Part shown: one piece after another, positions 33,362 through 39,489 of the stretch
Layout of the letters: each line of letters opens with the position of its first letter
Numbering within the stretch: the first letter of the stretch is position 1
Source of the DNA: Bacteroidota bacterium
GTDB taxonomy: Bacteria; Bacteroidota; Bacteroidia; Sphingobacteriales; Sphingobacteriaceae
Assembly (NCBI GenBank): GCA_018828585.1
Contig: JAHJVW010000120.1
Location: 1-39,489 of the forward strand
Direction of reading: 5' to 3'
Length of the DNA stretch: 39,489 nt
Position numbers and translations under genes: made by a program
The notes under the pieces: model-generated
What the model saw: the letters and a program-made list of their open reading frames with translations, nothing else
What the model was told of the DNA's origin: nothing
The model's database searches: none

Positions 33362-34372
33362 TTATCTACTCATTTTTCTGTAACTTTTATTCTTCTTTCT
33401 CTTGGACTCCCGGATGAGTTCGGTGTTCACTCCATCAGTTCCATACTCTGGTCTGATGAGTTCATTCAACAGTTTTGAAATCTGTCTTTCCAGCACTTCA
33501 ATCATCTCCATTTCATCATGAGTTTCGTGTTGATGTTTTGATGGCTGTAGGTATTGAATTTTTTGCTCCGGTTGTCTTTGTTGTGATTTCTGTTTCTCCT
33601 GCCTAAGCTGTCTTTTCAGTTCCAGCACTTTCTCAATTTTCGAAAGGGAGAATCCCAAATCACTTCCTTTCACTTTCACCTTCTTGTTATCGATAAAAGA
33701 AATACCTCTACCTTTGATGATCTGATAACCGAGTGACTGAAGCTGCTTTTCAAATGAAGGGTAGCTTTCAACTTTCTCCAAAGTCTTTCTGATATCATTC
33801 CTCATCCTTTCTTTCCTGCTGTCATGCCTCTGGATTCTTCTATCCTTTGGAGATAAGAATGCTCTCGGACTCAAGACCTCCTGCAAACCATATTGCTTCT
33901 CCATTCTCCTGCATAATGAAGACATCCTTTTGTAGCTATTGCCATCCTTTGCTGCCTTGCCGTCAAAGCCCACTCTGTTAGCTGCGATATGGATATGCTG
34001 CTCTTTCGTGTCCTTATGCAATACACAAATGTATTGATGATCACCCACTCCGAACTCCTCTGCACATGCTTTTCCCATCTCTGTCAATTGTTCTTTCGAA
34101 AGGGATTCTCCCGGAGCTAATCGAAGGGAGAGATGAAGCACCGGCTTCTCACATCTCCTGCTCAGTTTCTGAACGTCCCTGAACTGGGCTGCTAGTTCCT
34201 TCTTGTTGCCAAAGCACTGATTATAATGAAGCACCTCCGCTCGGTTTTGATGTTGAAGTTGTTCGGCTTTTGATAGCTTCTCTTTCTGCTCCTCGCTCAG
34301 TTCCCTTTTATCCTCCAGACAATAGCTGATACATTGGTAAGCTGATTTACCTATGGAGACATGACCTATCAT
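33362..34372 (-). CDS. relaxase (MobA/VirD2-like, MOBP-type)
   Basis: A 336-aa protein. The metal-binding histidine cluster is in EQHIHIAANRVGFDGKA, preceded by PVLHLSLRLAPGE. The N-terminal GHVSIGKSAYQCISYCL would carry the nicking tyrosine. The Lys/Gln-rich C-terminal ~90 residues are disordered. It nicks oriT and pilots one strand in transfer. It overlaps mobC by 4 bases. With no secretion genes on the element, it must use a helper's channel. Confidence 0.9.
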   Translation of the reverse strand: MIGHVSIGKSAYQCISYCLEDKRELSEEQKEKLSKAEQLQHQNRAEVLHYNQCFGNKKELAAQFRDVQKLSRRCEKPVLHLSLRLAPGESLSKEQLTEMGKACAEEFGVGDHQYICVLHKDTKEQHIHIAANRVGFDGKAAKDGNSYKRMSSLCRRMEKQYGLQEVLSPRAFLSPKDRRIQRHDSRKERMRNDIRKTLEKVESYPSFEKQLQSLGYQIIKGRGISFIDNKKVKVKGSDLGFSLSKIEKVLELKRQLRQEKQKSQQRQPEQKIQYLQPSKHQHETHDEMEMIEVLERQISKLLNELIRPEYGTDGVNTELIRESKRKKNKSYRKMSR

Positions 34373-34743
34373 TTCAATTTATCTTTAATCAATAAGGCCA
34401 ACTGTTTCACTTCTATGGATTGTACATTCAGCCTTGCCCTCTCCAAAGGATTGAGCTCATCCAGACTGTTGCGCTTTTTAGCGATCTGGTTAAGGTTGGC
34501 AGCTAGGTGATTCAGTGTTCCGGTAACTTTCAATATCTCTTTGGTAAGTGCTTTATGGTGAGGATTGATTCTTCCCTTCAATCCCAGCTCTCTCAGATAT
34601 TCTGAAATAGTAACATTAGCTAATTTAGCTTTGGACGCTATCACCTTCTTTTCATAAAGACTGCACTTTAAAGCAATCAGTTGATCTCTCTTCACTGACT
34701 TTATCGGCCGTCCTCCTTTATTTCTTTTTGACTCTTGATTCAT
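34369..34743 (-). CDS. mobC: MobC-like relaxosome accessory protein
   Basis: A 124-aa protein with a basic N-terminus and a ribbon-helix-helix-like stretch (IALKCSLYEKKVIASKAKLA, ISEYLRELGLKG), followed by the MobC tail TGTLNHLAANLNQIAKKRN and LNPLERARLNV. It would bind oriT and help the relaxase melt it. It is the first gene of the mob operon, 47 bases after a candidate oriT hairpin. Confidence 0.88.
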   Translation of the reverse strand: MNQESKRNKGGRPIKSVKRDQLIALKCSLYEKKVIASKAKLANVTISEYLRELGLKGRINPHHKALTKEILKVTGTLNHLAANLNQIAKKRNSLDELNPLERARLNVQSIEVKQLALLIKDKLK

Positions 34744-34789
34744 CTTGATGGTGTCTTAATTTTTTGAATGCGCTAGCATGAGAAAAATC

Positions 34790-34856
34790 TTTTCCTTCCT
34801 CCCCGGAATGCAATGCAGGGGAGGAAGGAAAACCGGCGTTTTGGTTTTACCAAAAC
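34790..34856. other. Candidate origin of transfer (two hairpins before mobC)
   Basis: A perfect 15-bp stem TTTTCCTTCCTCCCC (34790-34804) pairs with 34818-34832 around a 13-nt loop. Then GTTTTGG/CCAAAAC (34838-34844, 34850-34856) forms a second hairpin with a 5-nt loop. Inverted repeats just upstream of mobC are typical of oriT. The first could instead be a terminator for the winged-helix gene, but it lacks a clean T run. Confidence 0.5.
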
Positions 34857-34892
34857 ATAGCTGGCTACCTGCTAACGACAAAAGAGATTCCT

Positions 34893-35189
34893 TCAAACAT
34901 CAGGGTTTAACAGACTATCATGAATTACAATCTGACTTCCCTTAAAATGATCATAAGAAGGTTCATAACCGATATAGCCATAAGAGACTAGTTCACGGAT
35001 ACATTTATGATAGGTGGCTGTGGATTTGATCTTGCTGAGTTTCATTAACTGTCTTCTGGATATCCGAAAAGGGATACTGAAACGGCTTCGTTCCCAAAGT
35101 GAAAACATAGAGATATAGAGACAGATATGAGATGGATGAAGACGATTATCCTGAGAGACAGGAATCAGGAATTTGGTTAAACTAGGCAT
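34893..35189 (-). CDS. winged-helix DNA-binding protein
   Basis: A 98-aa protein when started at ATG 35189 (MPSLTKFLIPVSQDN). A longer frame to 35273 runs into the excisionase gene and is less likely. The chosen start has a rare perfect Shine-Dalgarno, AAGGAGGTGA, and overlaps the excisionase stop by 8 bases. Segments FRISRRQLMKLSKIKSTATY and HKCIRELVSYGYIGYEPSY form a winged helix-turn-helix. Relatives lie beside xis and mob genes in Bacteroidota elements; a regulatory or replication role is likely, not shown. Confidence 0.75.
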   Translation of the reverse strand: MPSLTKFLIPVSQDNRLHPSHICLYISMFSLWERSRFSIPFRISRRQLMKLSKIKSTATYHKCIRELVSYGYIGYEPSYDHFKGSQIVIHDSLLNPDV

Positions 35190-35451
35190 GGTCACCTCCT
35201 TCCAATAAGCGATGAATATCGGCAGTTTTGTAATACATGGTTCCTCCGATTTTGGTGTATCGAAGTGTTCCATTAATGCGCAGATTCTGCAAAGTTCCTG
35301 AAGAGATGCTTAATAATTTTCGGACCTCTGCACTTTTCATCCATTGACGATTTCCGTTACTTTCTGAAGGTTTAACAAGTTTAGAGATTTCAAATAGGAG
35401 TTCAGACTTGAACTGCACCAGGTCTTCTTTGGTGATGATTTCTACTGACAT
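35182..35451 (-). CDS. excisionase-like helix-turn-helix protein
   Basis: An 89-aa protein. After a helical start, QWMKSAEVRKLLSISSGTL, NLRINGTLRYTKIGGTMYY and IHRLLEGGDH form the MerR/HTH_17 fold of recombination directionality factors (Xis/AlpA type). In such elements it shifts the integrase from integration to excision. It lies 16 kb from int within the window, but would be near the other end of the element. It is translationally coupled to the winged-helix gene. Confidence 0.85.
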   Translation of the reverse strand: MSVEIITKEDLVQFKSELLFEISKLVKPSESNGNRQWMKSAEVRKLLSISSGTLQNLRINGTLRYTKIGGTMYYKTADIHRLLEGGDHA

Positions 35452-35555
35452 GATTTATGTTTTATAGGGTTCACAATTCCAATGACAGCTGAACAAAAAG
35501 ACATGATAGTGCCATTGATTACCCTACAAAAGTCAGGAGGAAAGGGTGGGTTTGA

Positions 35556-35580
35556 ATGACCAACGGAGGTGTTTGGTCAT
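35556..35580. promoter_or_regulatory. Inverted repeat upstream of the excisionase gene
   Basis: ATGACCAA (35556-35563) and TTGGTCAT (35573-35580) form an 8-bp inverted repeat with a 9-base spacer, about 105 bases before the excisionase start. A looser TAGGGT/ACCCTA pair lies nearby (about 35465 and 35521). Probable regulator or recombination-protein binding site. Confidence 0.4.
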
Positions 35581-35601
35581 GGGTGCTGAGTGAACAAGGG
35601 A

Positions 35602-36360
35602 TTAGTCCTTTTTATCTACAGGGATGATCTTAAAAATCTTGTCTTCGTCAGCAACATCCGAACCCTTAATGAGCTTGGTATTCTTGTTGGCTGGGAAGTA
35701 ATTCCTTGCCGTGTTGATGGGTATTTCTTTCTCGCCATGAAGGAAATATTTGGAGAGCATCTTGTACCAGGGGCTCTGCGTTTGTGAGCGAAAAAGCTTT
35801 CTTTCATCGGGAGAAGTCAGTTCTTGAAGCTGCTTGAAAAGGTCAATCACGGTCGCCAGCTTACCTTCTGCAATACTGATTTTCTCAGCCGATTCATATT
35901 GGTTTAACTCTTTGATTTGAGCTTCCAATTCTGAGATTTGAATCATGAATTTTTGAATCTGTTCTTCCTTTTCTACAAGTAAAATCTCCAAAGATTTATG
36001 GTGGTTCCAACGGTCGATGGAGTGGAGAAACCTTAAAAATTGATTGGACTTTCTTAATGATTCTTTATTCAAAACATGCCTTGAACCGAAGGGAGTCTGT
36101 TGTTTGTAATATTGAATTCGAGTAGATGTTAACTCATAAATATAGCTGAAGAATTCTTTTTCTTCACCGGCATTTTCTTTCAGAAAATAGTCCAAATGAT
36201 ACCGATAGAAGGCTGCGTATTCATCTTCCTTCAGTTCGTAAAGTTTCAGGAAAAAGAAATTATCTGCGTATGATTTATTGAAGAAAAAAGGTCTTCCCAA
36301 TTCAAATTTGTGAGGGGAAAAGTTGAATGGGTGGCGGAGTTTGAAGTGGGGATTAGCCAT
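35602..36360 (-). CDS. coiled-coil protein of mobile elements, unknown
   Basis: A 252-aa protein. The N-terminus is rich in Phe and Tyr (FNFSPHKFELGRPFFFNKSY). A coiled coil spans about 125-165, and the C-terminal region has WYKMLSKYFLHGEKEIPINT. This recalls the target-domain half of RteC-type regulators, where the tail ends in a similar YFL...NTARNYFP layout, but similarity is weak. It is upstream of the excisionase on the same strand, so it may regulate excision. Confidence 0.6.
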   Translation of the reverse strand: MANPHFKLRHPFNFSPHKFELGRPFFFNKSYADNFFFLKLYELKEDEYAAFYRYHLDYFLKENAGEEKEFFSYIYELTSTRIQYYKQQTPFGSRHVLNKESLRKSNQFLRFLHSIDRWNHHKSLEILLVEKEEQIQKFMIQISELEAQIKELNQYESAEKISIAEGKLATVIDLFKQLQELTSPDERKLFRSQTQSPWYKMLSKYFLHGEKEIPINTARNYFPANKNTKLIKGSDVADEDKIFKIIPVDKKD

Positions 36361-36546
36361 ATTTTGGTAGATGATTTGGACTTTTTATAGCAAAAATCTT
36401 TCCAATAATAATAGATATTTAAGGTAGTATATAAAGGTTATTTTAAGTTGTTCATAATGGTTGCCAGAAGGCTGACTTCTAATTAATAAGTTTGATGTCC
36501 AATCCTGTACGGTTAATTTTAATAAAATATTTTAATTAATGAAATA

Positions 36547-36568
36547 ATAGTTGGATATTTACAACTAT
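36547..36568. promoter_or_regulatory. Operator-like inverted repeat before the RES-Xre pair
   Basis: ATAGTTG (36547-36553) and CAACTAT (36562-36568) form a 7-bp inverted repeat with an 8-base spacer, 20 bases before the antitoxin ATG. Autorepression by the Xre-type antitoxin on such sites is established for the family. Confidence 0.55.
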
Positions 36569-36588
36569 GTAGGCGTAAAAATACAATC

Positions 36589-37092
36589 ATGAGTAAATTA
36601 GAAACATTAAAAAGAGTAGTTAAGAGAGCGACAGGAAAACCTGTAACGGCAGCCCAGAAGGTCACAAGAGCTATAAACTTGGTTGAATTCTCACCAACGT
36701 GGGTTGTTGTGAATGTCAAAGACGCACCTGGTTATAAATTAGAATTGATTGATCGTATTCGTCACGGAGTCAAAAAAACAGATTGGAAGTATTTAATATC
36801 TTATTTAGGGTCAACTGAAAGAGAGTTTGAAAACATTCTACCAGTATCCATAAGTAGTATGCAAAAGAAGAATATTTATGGTAAAGAGACTTCAGAAAGA
36901 ATCTATGAATTAGCTAGATTATTTGGACTAGGTTATGAAGTGTTTGATTCTAAAGATGACTTTAAGAATTGGTTAATGACTCCATCTAAGGCACTTGGAA
37001 ATAAGAAGCCCTTCGAGTTACTTGATAGCAGCTTTGGATTTGAGATGGTTGAGAATGAGATTGTTAGAATTCAATATAATGTGTATAGTTAA
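36589..37092 (+). CDS. RES-Xre antitoxin (MbcA/ParS/Xre toxin-binding family)
   Basis: A 167-aa protein. The C-terminal DUF2384 toxin-binding motif is NWLMTPSKALGNKKPFELLD near residues 123-142, then SFGFEMVENEIVRIQYNVYS. A helix-turn-helix-like part lies before it. It neutralises the adjacent RES toxin and binds its own operator. The stop overlaps the toxin ATG by one base (TAATG). Confidence 0.9.
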   Translation: MSKLETLKRVVKRATGKPVTAAQKVTRAINLVEFSPTWVVVNVKDAPGYKLELIDRIRHGVKKTDWKYLISYLGSTEREFENILPVSISSMQKKNIYGKETSERIYELARLFGLGYEVFDSKDDFKNWLMTPSKALGNKKPFELLDSSFGFEMVENEIVRIQYNVYS

Positions 37093-37562
37093 TGATCGTC
37101 TACCGGGTTGCTAATTTGAAATATAAAGACTCTACATTAACAGGTATAGGAGCTGAAAAGGTAGGTGGCAGATGGAATCAAGTAGGCACAAGAGCAGTCT
37201 ATTGTTCTGAAAACATCTCATTAGCTTTACTGGAGTATTATGTACACTCCGAAAATATCGCAAACTTGCCAAGCAAAATATTAATTGCTAAAATTGAGTT
37301 TCCAGATGATTTCAAAATTGAAGAGTTAGCAGAGTTGCCAAAACAATGGAACCAATACCCATATTCGTCCAAAACAACTTCCATCTTCACAAGCTTAACT
37401 AAAGACCGTAATATTTTTGCATTGCGGGTACCCTCAACTATAATTGGATTAGAATACAACATAATACTCAATCCCTTGTATAAAGAATTCGGCAAAGTTG
37501 AGATTGTGAACTTTATAGAATTACCTATTGATGAAAGGCTTAAAAAGGTCGAAAGAGATTAG
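37092..37562 (+). CDS. RES-domain NAD-degrading toxin
   Basis: A 156-aa protein with the classical RES pattern: VYRV (R5), GGRWNQVGTRAVYCSEN (R27, Y37) and LALLEYYVH (E49). These residues build the NADase site. Free toxin depletes NAD+ and halts growth. Its partner antitoxin is directly upstream with overlapping codons. It is the last gene of the element and likely stabilises it. Confidence 0.92.
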   Translation: MIVYRVANLKYKDSTLTGIGAEKVGGRWNQVGTRAVYCSENISLALLEYYVHSENIANLPSKILIAKIEFPDDFKIEELAELPKQWNQYPYSSKTTSIFTSLTKDRNIFALRVPSTIIGLEYNIILNPLYKEFGKVEIVNFIELPIDERLKKVERD

Positions 37563-37645
37563 ATCTTGATTGGATACTTTTGTGAAGATAAGCTTACATT
37601 CATCACGAATTATGTTAACATTTATTAATTATTTAATGAACTTTT

Positions 37646-37680
37646 ACAATTGAAATCCTATGTAATATAAGTTCAATTGT
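37646..37680. terminator. Weak hairpin between the RES toxin and TolC genes
   Basis: ACAATTGAA (37646-37654) and TTCAATTGT (37672-37680) pair over 9 bp with a 17-base loop. It lies between convergent genes and could end the toxin transcript. No strong T run. Confidence 0.35.
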
Positions 37681-37796
37681 TAAACAAAGATAGAGCGATT
37701 CAAGGGGATTCACCTATTTAAAAATTGAAGGGTGGGCTGGTTTAAACATCCATTATAAAGCAAAAGCCGTGTAGAGTTTTGTTTATAAAAGTTAAC

Positions 37797-39212
37797 TTAA
37801 TTGAATTCACCTTTATAATAATCTAAAATCCGCTTACGAATAATAAGCTCATAACCCGCTTGAGTTAAATTAACTTTGGTGTTATCTAATTTATTCTTTG
37901 TTAATAGAAACGCTGTTGCATCAATCACGCCATTATTAAATCTGATTTCAGCTGAGCGAAAAGATTCTTCATAATTTCCCATTTGATCTTTTAACACATC
38001 ATATTTATGATAGGCAACATCCATATTTAACCAGGCTTGTTCAATATCTTGTGCCAACTTGTTATTAGTAAACTCCGTATTCAACTTCACCTGATTTAAA
38101 TTAAGCCTCGCTTGTTTAACCTGATTTCTTGTTCTAAAATTATTGAAAAGCGGGATGCTTACACTTGCTCCAACAAAATAACCCAGGTTATTATTAAGCT
38201 GGGTGAAATAATCTACGTTACGATAACTATAGTTTTGTACATCTTGATAAACTGGGTTTCTTAACCCTCCATTTTTAGTGTAATTTCCTGTTAATTGCTC
38301 ACTTACGGAAGTAGGAGTTGCTAAATTGAATAAGCTAGAATAGCTACTTCCTGTACTCCCATTTAAACTAATGGTAGGATAAAGTCCTCCTTTAATTACT
38401 TGAATATTCTTTTCTGCACTTTTTTCTTTCAATTCATTTGATTTTACGAGTGGCATATTTCTCATTGCTACTGCAATAAGTTGTTGCGAAGAAAGTGGGT
38501 ATACCTTTTCTTCTGATGCAATATCCAATTTTTGGATTTTCAAATCAGGTGTATATTTAATGTTCATTAACTGACAAAGATTTAATATCGCTTGTTTCAA
38601 TGAACTTTCTGAACTGATGATATTAATATTTTCACTCGCTAATTGTCCTTTGATATCTGTTAACTCATATAATCCTGCAGCACCTTGATCTACCAGAATC
38701 TTCATTCTGTCCACTTGCTTTTGTGTTACTTCTATTTGAGATTTGGATATCTCCAATAGATCCTGATTATTCAAGACTTCGGTATAAGCCAACATCACAT
38801 TCAGCACAAGATTTTCTTTAGCTTGTTGATAATCCAATCCAACTGCTTGGGCCGTATAATTATTCTGACTGATGAAGTTTTGCAATCTTAATCCGTTAAA
38901 CAAAACCAAGCTCGCACTTAATGACGCATTTGATGATGAATACTGGTTATTAGTATACGTATTGGTAATAGGATCAACGTTTCTACCAGAGTTATAGCCA
39001 TAATTTAAATTGCCATTTATGCTGGGTAATAAATTTTCTTTGGCTTGTCTATAGTCTACATTAGCCGATTGTACATCAACACCATTTTGCCTTAAAGCCA
39101 CATTATTTTTAAGTGCCGTATCAATGCATTGTTGCAAATTATAGGTCAAATTTTGAGCAAAGCTGAACCCACCCATCATCAATAGCAGGCCTGTTATTTT
39201 AAATTTCAACAT
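37797..39212 (-). CDS. TolC family outer membrane efflux protein
   Basis: A 471-aa protein with a signal peptide (1-19, cut at FA-Q). Two OEP repeats of heptad-like helices and barrel strands carry QQCIDTALKNNVALRQNG near the start and AYHKYDVLKDQMGNYEESFR near the end. It forms the outer membrane duct of a tripartite exporter. It begins 11 bases after an ABC ATPase gene on the same strand, so it likely works with a MacB-type ABC exporter whose other genes lie beyond the window. Confidence 0.93.
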   Translation of the reverse strand: MLKFKITGLLLMMGGFSFAQNLTYNLQQCIDTALKNNVALRQNGVDVQSANVDYRQAKENLLPSINGNLNYGYNSGRNVDPITNTYTNNQYSSSNASLSASLVLFNGLRLQNFISQNNYTAQAVGLDYQQAKENLVLNVMLAYTEVLNNQDLLEISKSQIEVTQKQVDRMKILVDQGAAGLYELTDIKGQLASENINIISSESSLKQAILNLCQLMNIKYTPDLKIQKLDIASEEKVYPLSSQQLIAVAMRNMPLVKSNELKEKSAEKNIQVIKGGLYPTISLNGSTGSSYSSLFNLATPTSVSEQLTGNYTKNGGLRNPVYQDVQNYSYRNVDYFTQLNNNLGYFVGASVSIPLFNNFRTRNQVKQARLNLNQVKLNTEFTNNKLAQDIEQAWLNMDVAYHKYDVLKDQMGNYEESFRSAEIRFNNGVIDATAFLLTKNKLDNTKVNLTQAGYELIIRKRILDYYKGEFN

Positions 39213-39223
39213 GATTTTAAATT

Positions 39224-39489
39224 TTAATGTTCTATTCTTCCATCCATTAAATTGATGATTCGAGTTCCGTATTCGGCATTTTTTTCGGAGTGTGTCACTT
39301 GAATGACGGTAACCCCTTCTTGGTTTAGTTTTTTGAAGAGTTCCATGATCTCCTCACCTTGTTTACTGTTAAGGTTTCCTGTAGGCTCATCAGCTAAGAT
39401 GAGTTTTGGTTTGGTAATTAATGCTCTCGCAATTCCTACAATTTGCTGCTGACCTCCACTCAATTGAGAAGGAAATAAATCTTTTTTCC
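39224..39489 (-). CDS. ABC transporter ATP-binding protein (MacB/LolD-like), partial
   Basis: The C-terminal part of the ATPase only; the frame runs open to the window edge. The ABC signature LSGGQQQ, Walker B LILADEPTGNL with D-loop, and H-loop VTHSE are present. The MacB/LolD/FtsE-type class is suggested by DEPTGNL and the ending RIINLMDGRI. Walker A is beyond the edge. It would power export through the TolC-type duct encoded downstream. Confidence 0.9.
   Translation of the reverse strand, partial: KKDLFPSQLSGGQQQIVGIARALITKPKLILADEPTGNLNSKQGEEIMELFKKLNQEGVTVIQVTHSEKNAEYGTRIINLMDGRIEH

Larger units (their letters stand above)
17570..37562. mobile_element. Integrative mobilizable element carrying a defence and toxin cargo
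   Basis: The limits given are the outermost genes, not mapped ends. One end has a Bacteroides-type tyrosine integrase beside tRNA-Asp. The other holds MobC, a relaxase, a candidate oriT, an excisionase-like protein and a RES-Xre pair. No conjugation (Tra/VirB) genes or coupling protein are visible, so transfer would depend on a helper element. Cargo: an ImmA/sigma-like module, a Pycsar-like operon, a nuclease-NACHT protein, a RadC-like protein, an orphan RES protein and a CoiA-like nuclease, plus gene scars that show repeated cargo turnover. Confidence 0.8.

Noticed and set aside
35182-35273. Longer N-terminus for the winged-helix protein, starting at 35273
   Set aside because: The added residues come from the excisionase frame's antisense-free overlap and lack a ribosome site, while the internal ATG has a perfect one.
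24000-37000. Conjugation (Tra/VirB) genes on the element
   Set aside because: No TraG/VirD4, TraJ/TraN or similar frames are present; only mobilization proteins were found.

Overview
The window is a stretch of Bacteroidota chromosome, most like Sphingobacteriaceae (Pedobacter relatives). The evidence is low G+C, start sites mostly without Shine-Dalgarno sequences, a TTTG-N18-TAnnTTTG promoter before the tRNA-Asp gene, a Bacteroides-type tyrosine integrase, and genes such as SatP, a PorT-type barrel, a TonB_C protein and a DUF6503-like protein. This identification is inference from gene families; no rRNA is present.

Left flank (1-17376) is core chromosome. It holds a polysaccharide deacetylase cut by the window edge, a GH20 hexosaminidase, tRNA-fMet and tRNA-Glu, era, a GH3 NagZ-type glucosaminidase, a barrel protein and an acetate permease. 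An rbfA-hlyIII-M23 peptidase cluster, hflX, a DUF1223 protein, an LpxH-like hydrolase with a downstream secreted protein, prfA, and tRNA-Asp with a strong terminator follow.

Middle (about 17.4-37.6 kb) is an integrated mobilizable element packed with conflict genes. Next to tRNA-Asp is a tyrosine integrase. Then comes a minus-strand operon of a sigma-factor-like protein, a 131-aa protein and an ImmA/IrrE metallopeptidase. It is divergent from a tight four-gene operon: DUF2188, a Pycsar-type membrane effector, a class III nucleotide cyclase, and an E2-like/SEC-C protein. This reads as a Pycsar-like cyclic-nucleotide defence system with an added ubiquitin-conjugating-like component and possibly a protease-controlled switch; it is the most interesting locus here. 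A 1390-aa PD-(D/E)XK-NACHT protein follows, beyond a decayed nuclease-like pseudogene. Next are a RadC-like protein, scars of a HEPN and an XRE gene, an alpha/beta hydrolase, an orphan RES-domain protein and a CoiA-like nuclease with a long coiled coil. The transfer module (TM accessory protein, MOBP-like relaxase, MobC, a hairpin pair that may be oriT), a winged-helix protein and an excisionase come next. A coiled-coil protein and a RES-Xre toxin-antitoxin pair close the element. No type IV secretion genes are visible, so the element would need a helper to transfer. I could not find a matching direct repeat to fix its ends.

Right flank (37.6 kb to the end) is chromosomal again: a TolC-family outer membrane efflux protein and the end of an ABC ATPase, probably part of one export operon running in from beyond the window.
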